49,918 nt of DNA from NCBI GenBank assembly GCA_023445445.1, contig JAEXLD010000132.1:1-49918 (forward strand), read 5' to 3'. Below, in pieces: positions 16,905 to 24,807 of the stretch; the stretch's first letter is position 1; each line of letters opens with the position of its first letter. This stretch comes from Bacillota bacterium (GTDB taxonomy: Bacteria; Bacillota; Clostridia; Clostridiales; Clostridiaceae). Both the position numbers and the translations under genes were made by a program. The notes below the pieces were generated by a model, which ran no database searches, was not told the DNA's origin, and saw only the letters and a list, made by a program, of their open reading frames with translations.

Positions 16905-18527
16905 TTACTCATCTAATATATCTACCATATCAGCACCTAGAGATTCTATTAACATATCTTCCATTGATTTATCATTACTTGATGATTCTTCTACTTCAAA
17001 TACTATCTTCATATCTTCTCTAAATATCTCTGCTAACACCTCTTGGATAACTGCCCTATTTTCAGGCTTTTCTAATCTATCCTTATTGAATTTATATTGA
17101 TCTTCATATTCAATTGTTAGTATACCATTCCTACATTCTATAGGTTTCCCAGTAACCATAGAAGCATATACTATCATTTTTCTTCTTGCTTTAATTCTTT
17201 CTAATATATCCTTCCAAGCTTTTTGTATATCATTTAAAGTAACCTTAGAATCTTCATTTCCAGATATATTGTGGTTAATAGTTCTCTTTACATCCTGCTT
17301 AATATTCTTTGCAGTTGTTTCTTTCTTAGAACTTGTATTAACTTCTGCTGCATTTGCACTTACTACCTTTAAGCTTCCATTTTTAAGTCCTTCTTCAAGC
17401 TTATTAAGCCTAGTTAATATAACTTCATTAGAAGTATCATATTCTACCTTACACATTTTTATTATTGCTAATTCTAAATATAATCTTGCTTGCTTACTAA
17501 TTTTAGCATTTCCTTCTGCTTCTTGAAGAATTCTAATATATCTCATAACTTCTTCTGCTCTAATTTTTGAAGCTTGCTCTTTAATTAAAGCTATATTTTC
17601 TTCTGACATATCAAGTACTTCTTCTGGATTATTAGTAACCTTAGCCATAAGAATATTTCTATAATGACTAACTAAGTCCTTTATAAATAAATAAATATCT
17701 TTTCCAGCATAAACTACTTCATCTATTATACTTATAGATTTTTCAACATTTCTTTGAATAACTGAATTAGTTAGACTAAATAAATGGTCATTAGTTACAA
17801 GTCCTAGCATACTTATAAGTACATCATATTCTACAGCACCATTTCCCATTGAAATTGCTTGGTCTAATATACTTAAAGCATCTCTCATAGCTCCATCAGA
17901 TACTCTGGCAATTAATGCTAAGCTTTTATCATCTGCTAAAGCATTTTGCTCAGTAACTATCTTTCTTAGTCTGCCTATAATTTCATTATTATTAATTCTT
18001 TTAAAGTCAAATCTTTGACATCTTGAAAGAATAGTAATTGGTAGCTTTTGTGGATCTGTTGTTGCTAGTATAAATATTACATTCTTTGGTGGCTCTTCTA
18101 AAGTCTTTAAGAATGCATTAACAGCACCAGTAGATAACATATGAACTTCGTCCATAATATAAACCTTATATCTACCTTCTTGTGGTGGATATTTAACATC
18201 ATCAATAATGTCTCTAATCTTATCAACACCATTATTGGATGCAGCATCTAGTTCTGTTACATCTATTGCTAATCCTTCATCTATCTTCTGGCACATCTCA
18301 CATTTATTGCATGGTTCTCCATCATGTAAATCAAGACAGTTTAAAGCCTTAGCAAAGACCTTAGCCGTTGTGGTTTTACCCGTTCCTCTTGTGCCACAAA
18401 AAAGATAAGCATGAGCTATTCTATCATGTAATATTTGATTTTTAACTGTTGTAGTTATATGTTCTTGACCAACAATATCATAAAAGTTTTGTGGTCTCCA
18501 TTCCCTATATAAAGCTGTATATCCCAT
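16905..18527 (-). CDS. dnaX: DNA polymerase III subunit gamma/tau
   Basis: 540-residue clamp-loader ATPase. The Walker A is in GTRGTGKTTTAKVFAKAL (about 45-62), a four-Cys zinc module in NCLDLHDGEPCNKCEMC, Walker B is MDEVHMLS, and sensor 1 is ILATTDPQKLP. The tail past about 375 is low-complexity and then tau-like. The start is the ATG at 18527 (MGYTALYREWRP), with AAGGA eight bases upstream; a longer frame to 18548 lacks a ribosome site. I see no slippery heptamer that would argue for a frameshifted gamma form. Confidence 0.95.
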   Translation of the reverse strand: MGYTALYREWRPQNFYDIVGQEHITTTVKNQILHDRIAHAYLFCGTRGTGKTTTAKVFAKALNCLDLHDGEPCNKCEMCQKIDEGLAIDVTELDAASNNGVDKIRDIIDDVKYPPQEGRYKVYIMDEVHMLSTGAVNAFLKTLEEPPKNVIFILATTDPQKLPITILSRCQRFDFKRINNNEIIGRLRKIVTEQNALADDKSLALIARVSDGAMRDALSILDQAISMGNGAVEYDVLISMLGLVTNDHLFSLTNSVIQRNVEKSISIIDEVVYAGKDIYLFIKDLVSHYRNILMAKVTNNPEEVLDMSEENIALIKEQASKIRAEEVMRYIRILQEAEGNAKISKQARLYLELAIIKMCKVEYDTSNEVILTRLNKLEEGLKNGSLKVVSANAAEVNTSSKKETTAKNIKQDVKRTINHNISGNEDSKVTLNDIQKAWKDILERIKARRKMIVYASMVTGKPIECRNGILTIEYEDQYKFNKDRLEKPENRAVIQEVLAEIFREDMKIVFEVEESSSNDKSMEDMLIESLGADMVDILDE

Positions 18528-18850
18528 AAAATCATTCCTTATTTTCATCGTTTATTTATATTATAGACTAAAGAATAAAATTAATGAAGAATTAAAAAAT
18601 ATAACTTTACATATTTAATTCAATAACTTGAAAGTTTTAAATTGCAATCCTTCATTTTATTTTTTTCACCATGCAAGTTCACTCTTGAAAACTTGCATCA
18701 AAATTTCAGAATTTATCTCCAAATATCATTTTTCATAAATCCTTCCAATTAATATCGTTAAATTTTAAACGAAGTCACTTTTATTTCATATATATAACAA
18801 AATTAGTATTTATTACTTTAGTTTTGCCAAATATCTTACATTAATATTCA
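18528..18850. other. Gene-free stretch upstream of dnaX
   Basis: Very AT-rich. It holds a 9-bp inverted repeat ATGCAAGTT / AACTTGCAT (18671-18679 and 18690-18698, 10-base loop) without a U-run, and a region around 18586-18660 that faintly resembles the nested-hairpin repeats. The dnaX promoter should be here; I cannot pick one reliably. Confidence 0.4.
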
Positions 18851-18885
18851 AAAAGGAACTCAAGTTTATCTTGAGTTCCTTTTTA
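18851..18885 (-). terminator. Terminator of the MFS gene
   Basis: AAAGGAACTCAA / TTGAGTTCCTTT, 12-bp perfect stem with a 7-base loop, U-rich on the minus strand, directly after the stop codon. Confidence 0.87.
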
Positions 18886-18887
18886 CT

Positions 18888-20051
18888 TTATTTTTTCCTT
18901 ATAATCATCACTTCAATACCAGTAATTAACAAACCTATAATCCCAATAATTTTAAAGGATATTTCTAAAGCAAATTTATCACCTATAAATCCACATATAG
19001 GAAATAATATTATCATTATTAAAGAATAGAACATACTTTCCACGGAAATTATAGTTGCTCTTTGTTTGGAAACTACCATAGAATTTATTAGCTTACTACT
19101 AATAGGTTGAAGTATTGATGTTAAAAAGCCTATGAAAAGAAAAATTAATACTGATAGGCTTTTAGTTACATTCCCCATAATTAGTATTAGAAAACTTATT
19201 ATCACAGATATAGTTAACCAACCTACGCTCTTAAACTTCTCATATACTCTACTACTTATAATTGCTCCTATAGATGAAAGTATTCCATTAGCCAAAAATA
19301 TAATAGATATATTTACTTTTGAATAGCCACCATCACTTAAAAACTGCTGACCATAAAAATATATTATTGCTGAAAATGTATATATTGTAGGAAAGAAAAT
19401 TAATATATTTAAAAGCAATTTATTTTCTTTCAATATACTTATTGATGTCTTAAAGTGATTAATCACTGTTACTTTTTCTTCATGAGTTTCTCTAATATCT
19501 ACTTCTTTAAATTTAAAAGAAACAATTAAAGAAAATACTCCTATAATAATTGCTGTAATATAACTAATGGAAAAGCTTATTTCAGAAAGAAGTCCTCCAA
19601 TAAAAACTGCTAAGCCTTGTGAAACTTCTATAATTAAATTTATTTTCCCATTAAGCTTTAAATATTCTTCTTCTCTTTTTAAGAATTTAAGACTGTCATA
19701 AATTAATGCTTCTTCAGATCCTGAATTTAAGTTATATCCCCATGCAGATAATATAAATCCAATAGCAAAGCCTAAAAAGGAGCTAGAAAATAACATTATT
19801 ATTGCAGATATTAAGGAAGTGAATCTGCCAATTATCATAATTTTTCTTCTACCAAATAAATCAGCTAAAGCTCCCGTTGGAATTTCTGATAGAAAACCAG
19901 TTACATGAAATATTCCTTCAAGCAACCCTATTTCAGCTAAAGTCATTCCCTTATATCCTAGATATAAAACCCAAATAGCAGATGTTATATCAAAGGATGA
20001 AAGAAATCTATATAAATATTCATTTTTAATATTTTTACTTATTTTATTCAT
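18888..20051 (-). CDS. MFS transporter, probable drug efflux
   Basis: 387-residue major facilitator with about 12 hydrophobic segments. The motif A loop is visible as GALADLFGRRKIMIIGR (about 60-76), and the second half has a weaker ISSRVYEKFKSVGW. The start region FLSSFDITSAIWVLYLGYKG resembles the drug-efflux branch of the superfamily. It differs from TetA(P), and I cannot name a substrate. The long leader (20052-20308) with a translated leader peptide, a terminator and a sequestered ribosome site is the arrangement of antibiotic-inducible resistance genes, which supports an efflux role. The ribosome site TTGGAG lies 9-10 bases before the ATG. Confidence 0.85.
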   Translation of the reverse strand: MNKISKNIKNEYLYRFLSSFDITSAIWVLYLGYKGMTLAEIGLLEGIFHVTGFLSEIPTGALADLFGRRKIMIIGRFTSLISAIIMLFSSSFLGFAIGFILSAWGYNLNSGSEEALIYDSLKFLKREEEYLKLNGKINLIIEVSQGLAVFIGGLLSEISFSISYITAIIIGVFSLIVSFKFKEVDIRETHEEKVTVINHFKTSISILKENKLLLNILIFFPTIYTFSAIIYFYGQQFLSDGGYSKVNISIIFLANGILSSIGAIISSRVYEKFKSVGWLTISVIISFLILIMGNVTKSLSVLIFLFIGFLTSILQPISSKLINSMVVSKQRATIISVESMFYSLIMIILFPICGFIGDKFALEISFKIIGIIGLLITGIEVMIIRKK

Positions 20052-20141
20052 TTAAATCAACTCCAATTTTTTACGTTTTTGGGCATAATAAAAGACCCTC
20101 TATAAACAGATAGGTCTAATTGGAGTTACTACTTTTGCAAG
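20052..20141 (-). promoter_or_regulatory. Attenuator: terminator hairpin plus sequestered ribosome site
   Basis: In the RNA, segment 2 TAGTAACTCCAATT (20131-20118) can pair over 10 bp with segment 3 AATTGGAGTT (20068-20059), which contains the MFS ribosome site. Between them AGACCTATCT / AGAGGGTCT (20117-20093) forms a terminator stem followed by TTTATTAT. Segment 2 can instead pair over 13 bp, with one bulged C, with segment 1 AATTGGATTACTA (20195-20183) inside the leader ORF. The 1:2 and 2:3 pairings exclude each other. Confidence 0.8.
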
Positions 20142-20273
20142 TTAAGAAATAGATTCCTGCATTTTTACCTTAAAAAAGGTTATAGTAATCCAATTTTCTA
20201 AAATTGCAGCTGTTTTTGATTGTGCACTACTAGACAGAATTTCATACTTGAACTTTTTTACAGTAAATTCCAC
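20142..20273 (-). CDS. Leader peptide of the MFS gene, 43 residues
   Basis: GTG-started frame with AAAGGAG ten bases upstream. The product begins MEFTVKKFKYEILSSSAQSK and ends KMQESIS. Codons 27-31 (AAT TGG ATT ACT A) form segment 1 of the attenuator, so ribosome position on this ORF should decide whether segment 2 frees or masks the downstream ribosome site. The peptide itself is not a family I recognise. Its promoter is at 20315-20343. Evidence that it is translated is the ribosome site, the frame and the matching RNA architecture. Confidence 0.72.
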   Translation of the reverse strand: MEFTVKKFKYEILSSSAQSKTAAILENWITITFFKVKMQESIS

Positions 20274-20314
20274 AGTCCTATTTCTCCTTTCTTTTTCCAA
20301 ATTAATATATATTA

Positions 20315-20343
20315 ATAATAAATTATTTTAAAAAAAATTGCAA
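20315..20343 (-). promoter_or_regulatory. Promoter of the leader peptide-MFS unit
   Basis: Minus strand TTGCAA (20343-20338), 17-base spacer, TATTAT (20320-20315). Start near 20308, about 35 bases before the leader GTG. Confidence 0.65.
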
Positions 20344-20424
20344 TAGCTAAAAAAATGATAAAAAAAAACAGAGGGAAAAAGGTAGTATTTAATACCATAT
20401 ATCCTTTTCTGAATCTTTCGTCTA

Positions 20425-20946
20425 TTATTTTACAAAATAAACCATATATTTTTCATCATAATATTTATTGTTTGATTTTAATGCATTTTTTTCTTCCCCA
20501 TAAGTTGTGAATCCTAATGCACTATATAAGCTAATTGCTTCTATATTATTACTTACTACAGCTAAGTTTAATTGCTCTAATTCCTCCATAGTTTTTACTA
20601 TATTAATTAATTCAGTTAATAGCTTCTTAGCAATTCCTTTCCTTCTCCATTCAGGTGTTATATACATTCCCCATATAGTTGCTTTATGTCTTAATTTAAT
20701 TCTGGTTTCTCTATATAATCCAATTACTCCTATTAACTTATTTTCATCATTAAAAGCTCCTAATATAAAATTGTTATTAATAGTCTTTATATAGTTATTA
20801 TTGAATATTTCTATAAGGCTTTGTATTGGCTTCTTTATTTCTTCTTCATAAGTTGCTCCAAAGGCATCCCCATCTTCTATTAAAGCTTTAAATCTTAGCT
20901 CCCAAAAATCTTTTGCATCATCTTCTGTTAACCTTCTTATCATCAT
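20425..20946 (-). CDS. GNAT-family N-acetyltransferase
   Basis: 173-residue single-domain GNAT enzyme. The N-terminal IRRLTEDDAKDFWELRFKAL begins the fold; the acetyl-CoA loop is in TPEWRRKGIAKKLLTELI (about 115-132), and the C-terminal LAVVSNNIEAISLYSALGF is the usual beta5-alpha4 region. Substrate unknown. It starts 10 bases after the L12-like gene ends and is probably cotranscribed with it. Two adjacent ATGs are possible starts. Confidence 0.85.
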   Translation of the reverse strand: MMIRRLTEDDAKDFWELRFKALIEDGDAFGATYEEEIKKPIQSLIEIFNNNYIKTINNNFILGAFNDENKLIGVIGLYRETRIKLRHKATIWGMYITPEWRRKGIAKKLLTELINIVKTMEELEQLNLAVVSNNIEAISLYSALGFTTYGEEKNALKSNNKYYDEKYMVYFVK

Positions 20947-20956
20947 ATATCACATC

Positions 20957-21232
20957 CTATTTTATATCTAAATTATCAATATATTCCTTTGACTCCTTAA
21001 GACCTAATCCAGTATGCTCTCTATATCTTTTTATAGCCTTTATTTTTCCATCACTTTTAATAATATCTCTTAACTCATGATCAATATCATTATACATTTC
21101 TATTCCAAAGTGGCTAATTATTTTATCTAAAGCCTTATTACTTCTTTTAACTTCTTCTCTTAATTGTGAAATATCAATCATTAAGTATACGATAACTCCA
21201 AGTAAAAATATATTAGTTATTCCTTCACTCAT
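20957..21232 (-). CDS. Membrane-anchored protein with a ribosomal L7/L12 C-terminal-like domain
   Basis: 91 residues: one N-terminal transmembrane segment (about 5-19, ITNIFLLGVIVYLMI), a short coiled stretch (SQLREEVKRSNKALDKI), then about 55-91 resembling the C-terminal domain of bL12: KIKAIKRYREHTGLGLKESK followed by EYIDNL, matching the KVIKxxRxxTGLGLKEAK pattern. It is not L12 itself, which lacks a membrane anchor. Function unknown. Confidence 0.7.
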   Translation of the reverse strand: MSEGITNIFLLGVIVYLMIDISQLREEVKRSNKALDKIISHFGIEMYNDIDHELRDIIKSDGKIKAIKRYREHTGLGLKESKEYIDNLDIK

Positions 21233-21410
21233 TGAACATTAACCCTTTCTTATATTAATTGTTTTTTTATTATTAGTTATCTCAATCGCAATTATACCAT
21301 ATAATGTAATTTAAGTAAATTTAATGCTGATCCTTTTTATGTTTTAATTGTTTTTTGTTTAATACTTTTATAGTACAATAGTGTTAATTAAATATAAGGA
21401 GGAATCTAAT

Positions 21411-22202
21411 TTGAGTTTATACGATAAAAAATACTTATCTATTGTTAAAGATATATTAGATAACGGATATTACGATAACAATAGAACTGGAATGCCTACA
21501 TATAAACTTCCACATCAAATTATGCAGTTTAACTTGCAAAAAGAATTCCCTATTCTAACAACTAAAAAGGTTGCATTTAAGACAGCTATAAAGGAAATGC
21601 TATGGATATATAGGGATCAATCAAATGATGTTACAAAGCTCCAAGAACAAAATGTTCATATTTGGGATGAGTGGGTAGATGAAAATAACACTATTGGTAA
21701 AGCTTATGGATACCAAATAGCAAAGTTTAATCAAGTTGATAAGCTTATTGAAACTTTAAAGACTAATCCTCAAGATAGAAGAATGATTATGTCTATGTGG
21801 AATATCGAAGACTTACCAGAAATGACGCTACAACCTTGTTGCTATCAAACTTTATGGGATGTAACTGATGGCCACCTAAACTGTATGCTTGTCCAACGTA
21901 GCGGTGACATACCACTTGGAGTTCCATTTAATACCAGTCAATATGCTGTGCTTGTTCACTTAATAGCTCAAGTAACTAATCTTAAACCTGGATTATTTAC
22001 TCACGTTATTAATAATGCTCATATTTATGAAAATCAAATTGAAGGTATGAAACTTCAGCTTACTAGAGAAAATGAGGATTTTGAAGCTCCAAAGCTTTGG
22101 ATAAACCCTGAAATTACTAACTTCTACGATTTCACTGTAGATGATGTAAAACTTATTGATTATAAGCACCACGATCCTATTAAAATGGAGGTAAGTGTAT
22201 AA
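21411..22202 (+). CDS. thyA: Thymidylate synthase ThyA
   Basis: 263 residues. Makes dTMP from dUMP with methylene-tetrahydrofolate, leaving dihydrofolate. NRTGMPTYKLPHQ, the active site LQPCCYQTLWDV with the catalytic Cys after Pro, QRSGDIPLGVPFN and HIYENQIEGMK are all visible. The residue after the catalytic Cys is Cys, not His, an allowed variant of the signature. The start is the TTG at 21411, with AAGGAGG eight bases upstream; a GTG 30 bases earlier has none. The stop overlaps the folA start (TAATG), so the two are translationally coupled, and the product dihydrofolate is the substrate of folA. Confidence 0.95.
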   Translation: MSLYDKKYLSIVKDILDNGYYDNNRTGMPTYKLPHQIMQFNLQKEFPILTTKKVAFKTAIKEMLWIYRDQSNDVTKLQEQNVHIWDEWVDENNTIGKAYGYQIAKFNQVDKLIETLKTNPQDRRMIMSMWNIEDLPEMTLQPCCYQTLWDVTDGHLNCMLVQRSGDIPLGVPFNTSQYAVLVHLIAQVTNLKPGLFTHVINNAHIYENQIEGMKLQLTRENEDFEAPKLWINPEITNFYDFTVDDVKLIDYKHHDPIKMEVSV

Positions 22203-22693
22203 TGTTATCAATTATAGTTGCTGTAGCCAGTAATGATGTAATTGGTGGAGATAATGAACTTTTATGGCATATATCAAAAGACCTAAAGAGATTTAAGGAA
22301 ATTACATCTGGTCATACTATAATTATGGGAAGAAAAACCTTCGAATCTTTACCAAAGGTCTTACCTAATAGGCATCATATTGTAATTACAAGAGATAAAG
22401 ATTACAAGGCTGACTCAGCTGAAGTTGAAGTAGTTAACGATATAAATTCTATTGTAGATAGATTTGAAAATTCTACTGAAGAAGCTTTTATTATTGGTGG
22501 CGGAGAAATATATAAATCTCTTTTACCTAAATCTGATAAACTTTACTTAACTAAGGTCTATAAAGATTTTAAAGGAGATACTACTTTTCCTAAAATAAAT
22601 ATAGAAGATTGGTTCATTGATTATGAATCTGAAATATTTATTAATGAATCTGATAATTTAAAATTTAGTTTTATAGATTTAACAAGAAAATAA
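22202..22693 (+). CDS. folA: Dihydrofolate reductase
   Basis: 163 residues. Regenerates tetrahydrofolate with NADPH from the dihydrofolate produced by ThyA. The start MLSIIVAVASNDVIGGDNEL, LLWHISKDLKRFKEIT, the NADPH-binding GRKTFESLP and AFIIGGGEIYKSLLP are canonical. It is coupled to thyA by a one-base overlap. Confidence 0.95.
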   Translation: MLSIIVAVASNDVIGGDNELLWHISKDLKRFKEITSGHTIIMGRKTFESLPKVLPNRHHIVITRDKDYKADSAEVEVVNDINSIVDRFENSTEEAFIIGGGEIYKSLLPKSDKLYLTKVYKDFKGDTTFPKINIEDWFIDYESEIFINESDNLKFSFIDLTRK

Positions 22694-22742
22694 AAAATTA
22701 TTCACAGGGTAATCTTTTTATAACTGGTCTAAATAGTAAAAA

Positions 22743-22786
22743 AAGAAAACGAGGGTATTCCTAAAGGAATTCCCTCGCTTTCTTTG
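22743..22786 (+). terminator. Terminator after thyA-folA
   Basis: Stem AAAGAAA.CGAGGG.ATTCC / GGAAT.CCCTCG.TTTCTTT with two mismatches and loop TAAA. Confidence 0.8.
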
Positions 22787-22856
22787 TCCTATTGTATGTT
22801 AATCCTATTGAAGAGTAACCTATAAATAATTTGTTTTTATATTTCATATTTACATT

Positions 22857-22882
22857 AAAAAAACCCTTCTTGCAAGAAAGGC
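22857..22882 (-). terminator. Terminator of SRP RNA
   Basis: Minus strand CCTTTCTTG/CAAGAAGG hairpin followed by seven U, right after the SRP RNA 3' end. Confidence 0.85.
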
Positions 22883-22889
22883 CTAAAAT

Positions 22890-23158
22890 TAAACCGTGCA
22901 CCTAGCTTCGACAGTAGTCTATAGACGTTACTATGTAGTTAGCTCTGACAAGATTTATCCATATCACACGCAGTAATCGCTTATCGCTGCTTCCTTCCGG
23001 ACCTGACGAGGTTCACGCACTTACGTCGTATGGGACCTTGCCATCAACACCACTTGCATAGGCAGGCTCTACAGACTAAAGCCTAGGCTAGGAATTCAAT
23101 CCTGCTATAGCGGATTGCAGGTTACAGGGCACCGCTAACTCCCCATCTAGCACGGCCA
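22890..23158 (-). ncRNA. ffs: Signal recognition particle RNA, long (6S/Alu-containing) form
   Basis: About 269 bases. The domain IV core GTCAGGTCCGGAAGGAAGCA lies around 23012-22993. The 5' part begins GGCCGTGCTAG...GGGGAGTTAGCGGTGCCCTG, like B. subtilis scRNA, so an Alu domain is present, and the 3' end GGTGCACGG pairs with the 5' CCGTGC. It binds Ffh for membrane targeting. The 5' end abuts the tRNA-Ser CCA; exact termini are my estimate. Confidence 0.93.
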
Positions 23159-23248
23159 TGGCGGAGAGAAGGGGATTTGAACCCCTGATAGAGTTTCCCC
23201 TATACACGCTTTCCAGGCGTGCTCCTTCGACCACTCGGACATCTCTCC
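23159..23248 (-). tRNA. tRNA-Ser(GGA)
   Basis: 90 bases including an encoded CCA. It begins GGAGAGATGTCCGAGTGG; the anticodon loop reads CTGGAAA (anticodon GGA, for UCC/UCU), a long variable arm follows as expected for tRNA-Ser, and GGTTCAAATCC is the T-loop. The CCA ends at 23159 and SRP RNA starts at about the next base. Confidence 0.95.
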
Positions 23249-23407
23249 ATATTAAATTAAGCTAAATAATTAATAAAATAATTATTTTTTTATTTTATTT
23301 ATAGTTACTTAATTTGAACTACTGCTATATATTATCATATACCGATAAATATTGCAACATTTAAAAGATAAGGCCCTCTAAATTAAAAATTTAATATAAA
23401 ATTATTA

Positions 23408-23444
23408 ATAAAAAATGTAGAATTAGTTCATTAATTCTACATTT
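23408..23444 (-). terminator. Terminator of tadA-lgt
   Basis: 13-bp perfect stem AAATGTAGAATTA / TAATTCTACATTT with a 6-base loop and U-run, 27 bases past lgt. The arm sequence is also the edge of the nested-hairpin repeats, so this may be a short relative. Confidence 0.85.
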
Positions 23445-23470
23445 CATATTATATTTATTATTAATATTAT

Positions 23471-24235
23471 TTATGCCCTTTTCTTTTTACTTACAAATAT
23501 AATTAATGCTATACCTAGGAGTATACCTATTAAACTAACAATTTGAGCTGTTCTAAGTCCCATAAACATTAAGCTATCTGTTCTTAATCCTTCAATGAAA
23601 AATCTTCCTATTGAATATAAAATCATATATCCAGCAAGTACAATTCCATCTTTTCCTTCCTTCTTTTTAAGAACTATATAAACTAGAATTAAGCAAACTA
23701 ACAAATTCCATAAAGATTCATATAAAAATGTTGGATGATAATAAGTACCTTTTATAAGCATTCCATTTTGTATGAATTCTGGAAATTTACTTATAAATTC
23801 TTTAGATACAGGACCTCCATGAGCTTCTTGGTTCATAAAGTTTCCCCAACGGCCTATAGCTTGTGCTAAAATAACTCCTGGCATAATTACATCTACATAT
23901 TTCAAAAAGTTAACTTTTCTATATCTAGCAAATATATACCCTGATAATAAGGCTGCTATAACACCACCATGAATAGCCATTCCGCCATTCCTTATATTTA
24001 TTATATCCATAAAGGAATGATAATTCTGATATTCAAATGCAACATAATATAATCTTGCTCCTATAATTGATATAGGAAAAGTAATTAAAAAGGCATCTAT
24101 TATTACATCGTAGTCAATGTTTTTCTTCTTTGCTAGTAAATATATTAATAGCATAGCTGCTAAAACCCCAAATGATATTATTAATCCATACCATCTAATT
24201 TCTAAGCCAAAAACTTCAAAAGCTACTGGATTCAT
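23471..24235 (-). CDS. lgt: Prolipoprotein diacylglyceryl transferase
   Basis: 254-residue polytopic membrane enzyme, about seven helices. It moves diacylglycerol from phosphatidylglycerol to the lipobox Cys of prolipoproteins, such as the RbsB and DUF4309 proteins here. GGMAIHGGVIAAL carries the essential His, and GRWGNFMNQEAHG is the Lgt signature. Its start overlaps the tadA stop (ATGA), so the two are translationally coupled. Confidence 0.96.
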   Translation of the reverse strand: MNPVAFEVFGLEIRWYGLIISFGVLAAMLLIYLLAKKKNIDYDVIIDAFLITFPISIIGARLYYVAFEYQNYHSFMDIINIRNGGMAIHGGVIAALLSGYIFARYRKVNFLKYVDVIMPGVILAQAIGRWGNFMNQEAHGGPVSKEFISKFPEFIQNGMLIKGTYYHPTFLYESLWNLLVCLILVYIVLKKKEGKDGIVLAGYMILYSIGRFFIEGLRTDSLMFMGLRTAQIVSLIGILLGIALIIFVSKKKRA

Positions 24236-24696
24236 TTTGCTTCCTCCTCTACAATTTGTTTTTTTCTTCTATTTTTAAAAAATGATGTTAGTAAATCACT
24301 ACATTTTTGATTATAACACCATTTTATATCAACTTGCCAATTAAATACATTATAACCTAATAAATTTATTGTAGAGCCACAAGCTCCCATATCTTTATTG
24401 AATGTACCAATATGTAATTTAGATATTCTACTTTGTGCTATAGCTGCTGCACACATCGGACAAGGCTCTAATGTTACATACATATCACAGCCAGACAGTC
24501 TCCAATTCTCTAACTTTTTACTTGCTTCTTCTATAGCTAAAATTTCAGCATGAGCAGTAGTAAGTTTCATTTCTTCTTTTAAATTGTGTTTTTTCGATAT
24601 TATCTGTCCATCCTTAACTATTACCACACCAACAGGGACTTCCCCCTTATAAAAAGCTTTTTCAGCTTCTATTATTGCAAGATCCATGTAGTCCAT
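24232..24696 (-). CDS. tadA: tRNA adenosine(34) deaminase TadA
   Basis: 154-residue zinc deaminase that makes inosine at the wobble position of tRNA-Arg(ACG). The zinc/proton-shuttle HAE is in TTAHAEILAIEEA and the zinc cysteines are in PCPMCAAA. The start is the ATG at 24696, with AAGGAG nine bases upstream; a longer open frame upstream reaches into repeat D and has no ribosome site. It overlaps lgt by four bases. Confidence 0.94.
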   Translation of the reverse strand: MDYMDLAIIEAEKAFYKGEVPVGVVIVKDGQIISKKHNLKEEMKLTTAHAEILAIEEASKKLENWRLSGCDMYVTLEPCPMCAAAIAQSRISKLHIGTFNKDMGACGSTINLLGYNVFNWQVDIKWCYNQKCSDLLTSFFKNRRKKQIVEEEAK

Positions 24697-24727
24697 AATA
24701 CACTTCTCCTTAATAAAAGTTTTTTTA

Positions 24728-24807
24728 AAGGAGCTGCCTCTAAGCAGCTCCAAATTAAGAATGTGAAATGTAGAATTATTCATTATACATTGGTGCTACA
24801 GCACCTT
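24728..24807. repeat. Nested-hairpin repeat, copy D (short)
   Basis: Only the outer parts remain: GGAGCTGCC-TCTA-AGCAGCTCC, AATGTAGAATTATTCATTATACATT and GGTGCTACAGCACC; the two inner hairpins of copy A are missing. Its right end overlaps the stop codon of the CorC/HlyC-type gene. Confidence 0.7.

Noticed and set aside
18671..18698. Inverted repeat ATGCAAGTT/AACTTGCAT considered as a terminator
   Set aside because: There is no U-run on either strand immediately after it; it may be a protein site but nothing supports a specific role.
20052..20273. MFS leader considered as a metabolite riboswitch or T-box
   Set aside because: No T-box bulge sequence or known aptamer core is visible; the translated ORF overlapping the pairing segments fits leader-peptide attenuation better.
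21411..22202. ThyA active site PCC instead of PCH taken as a defect
   Set aside because: The catalytic Cys after Pro is present, and Cys at the next position is an accepted variant of the family signature.
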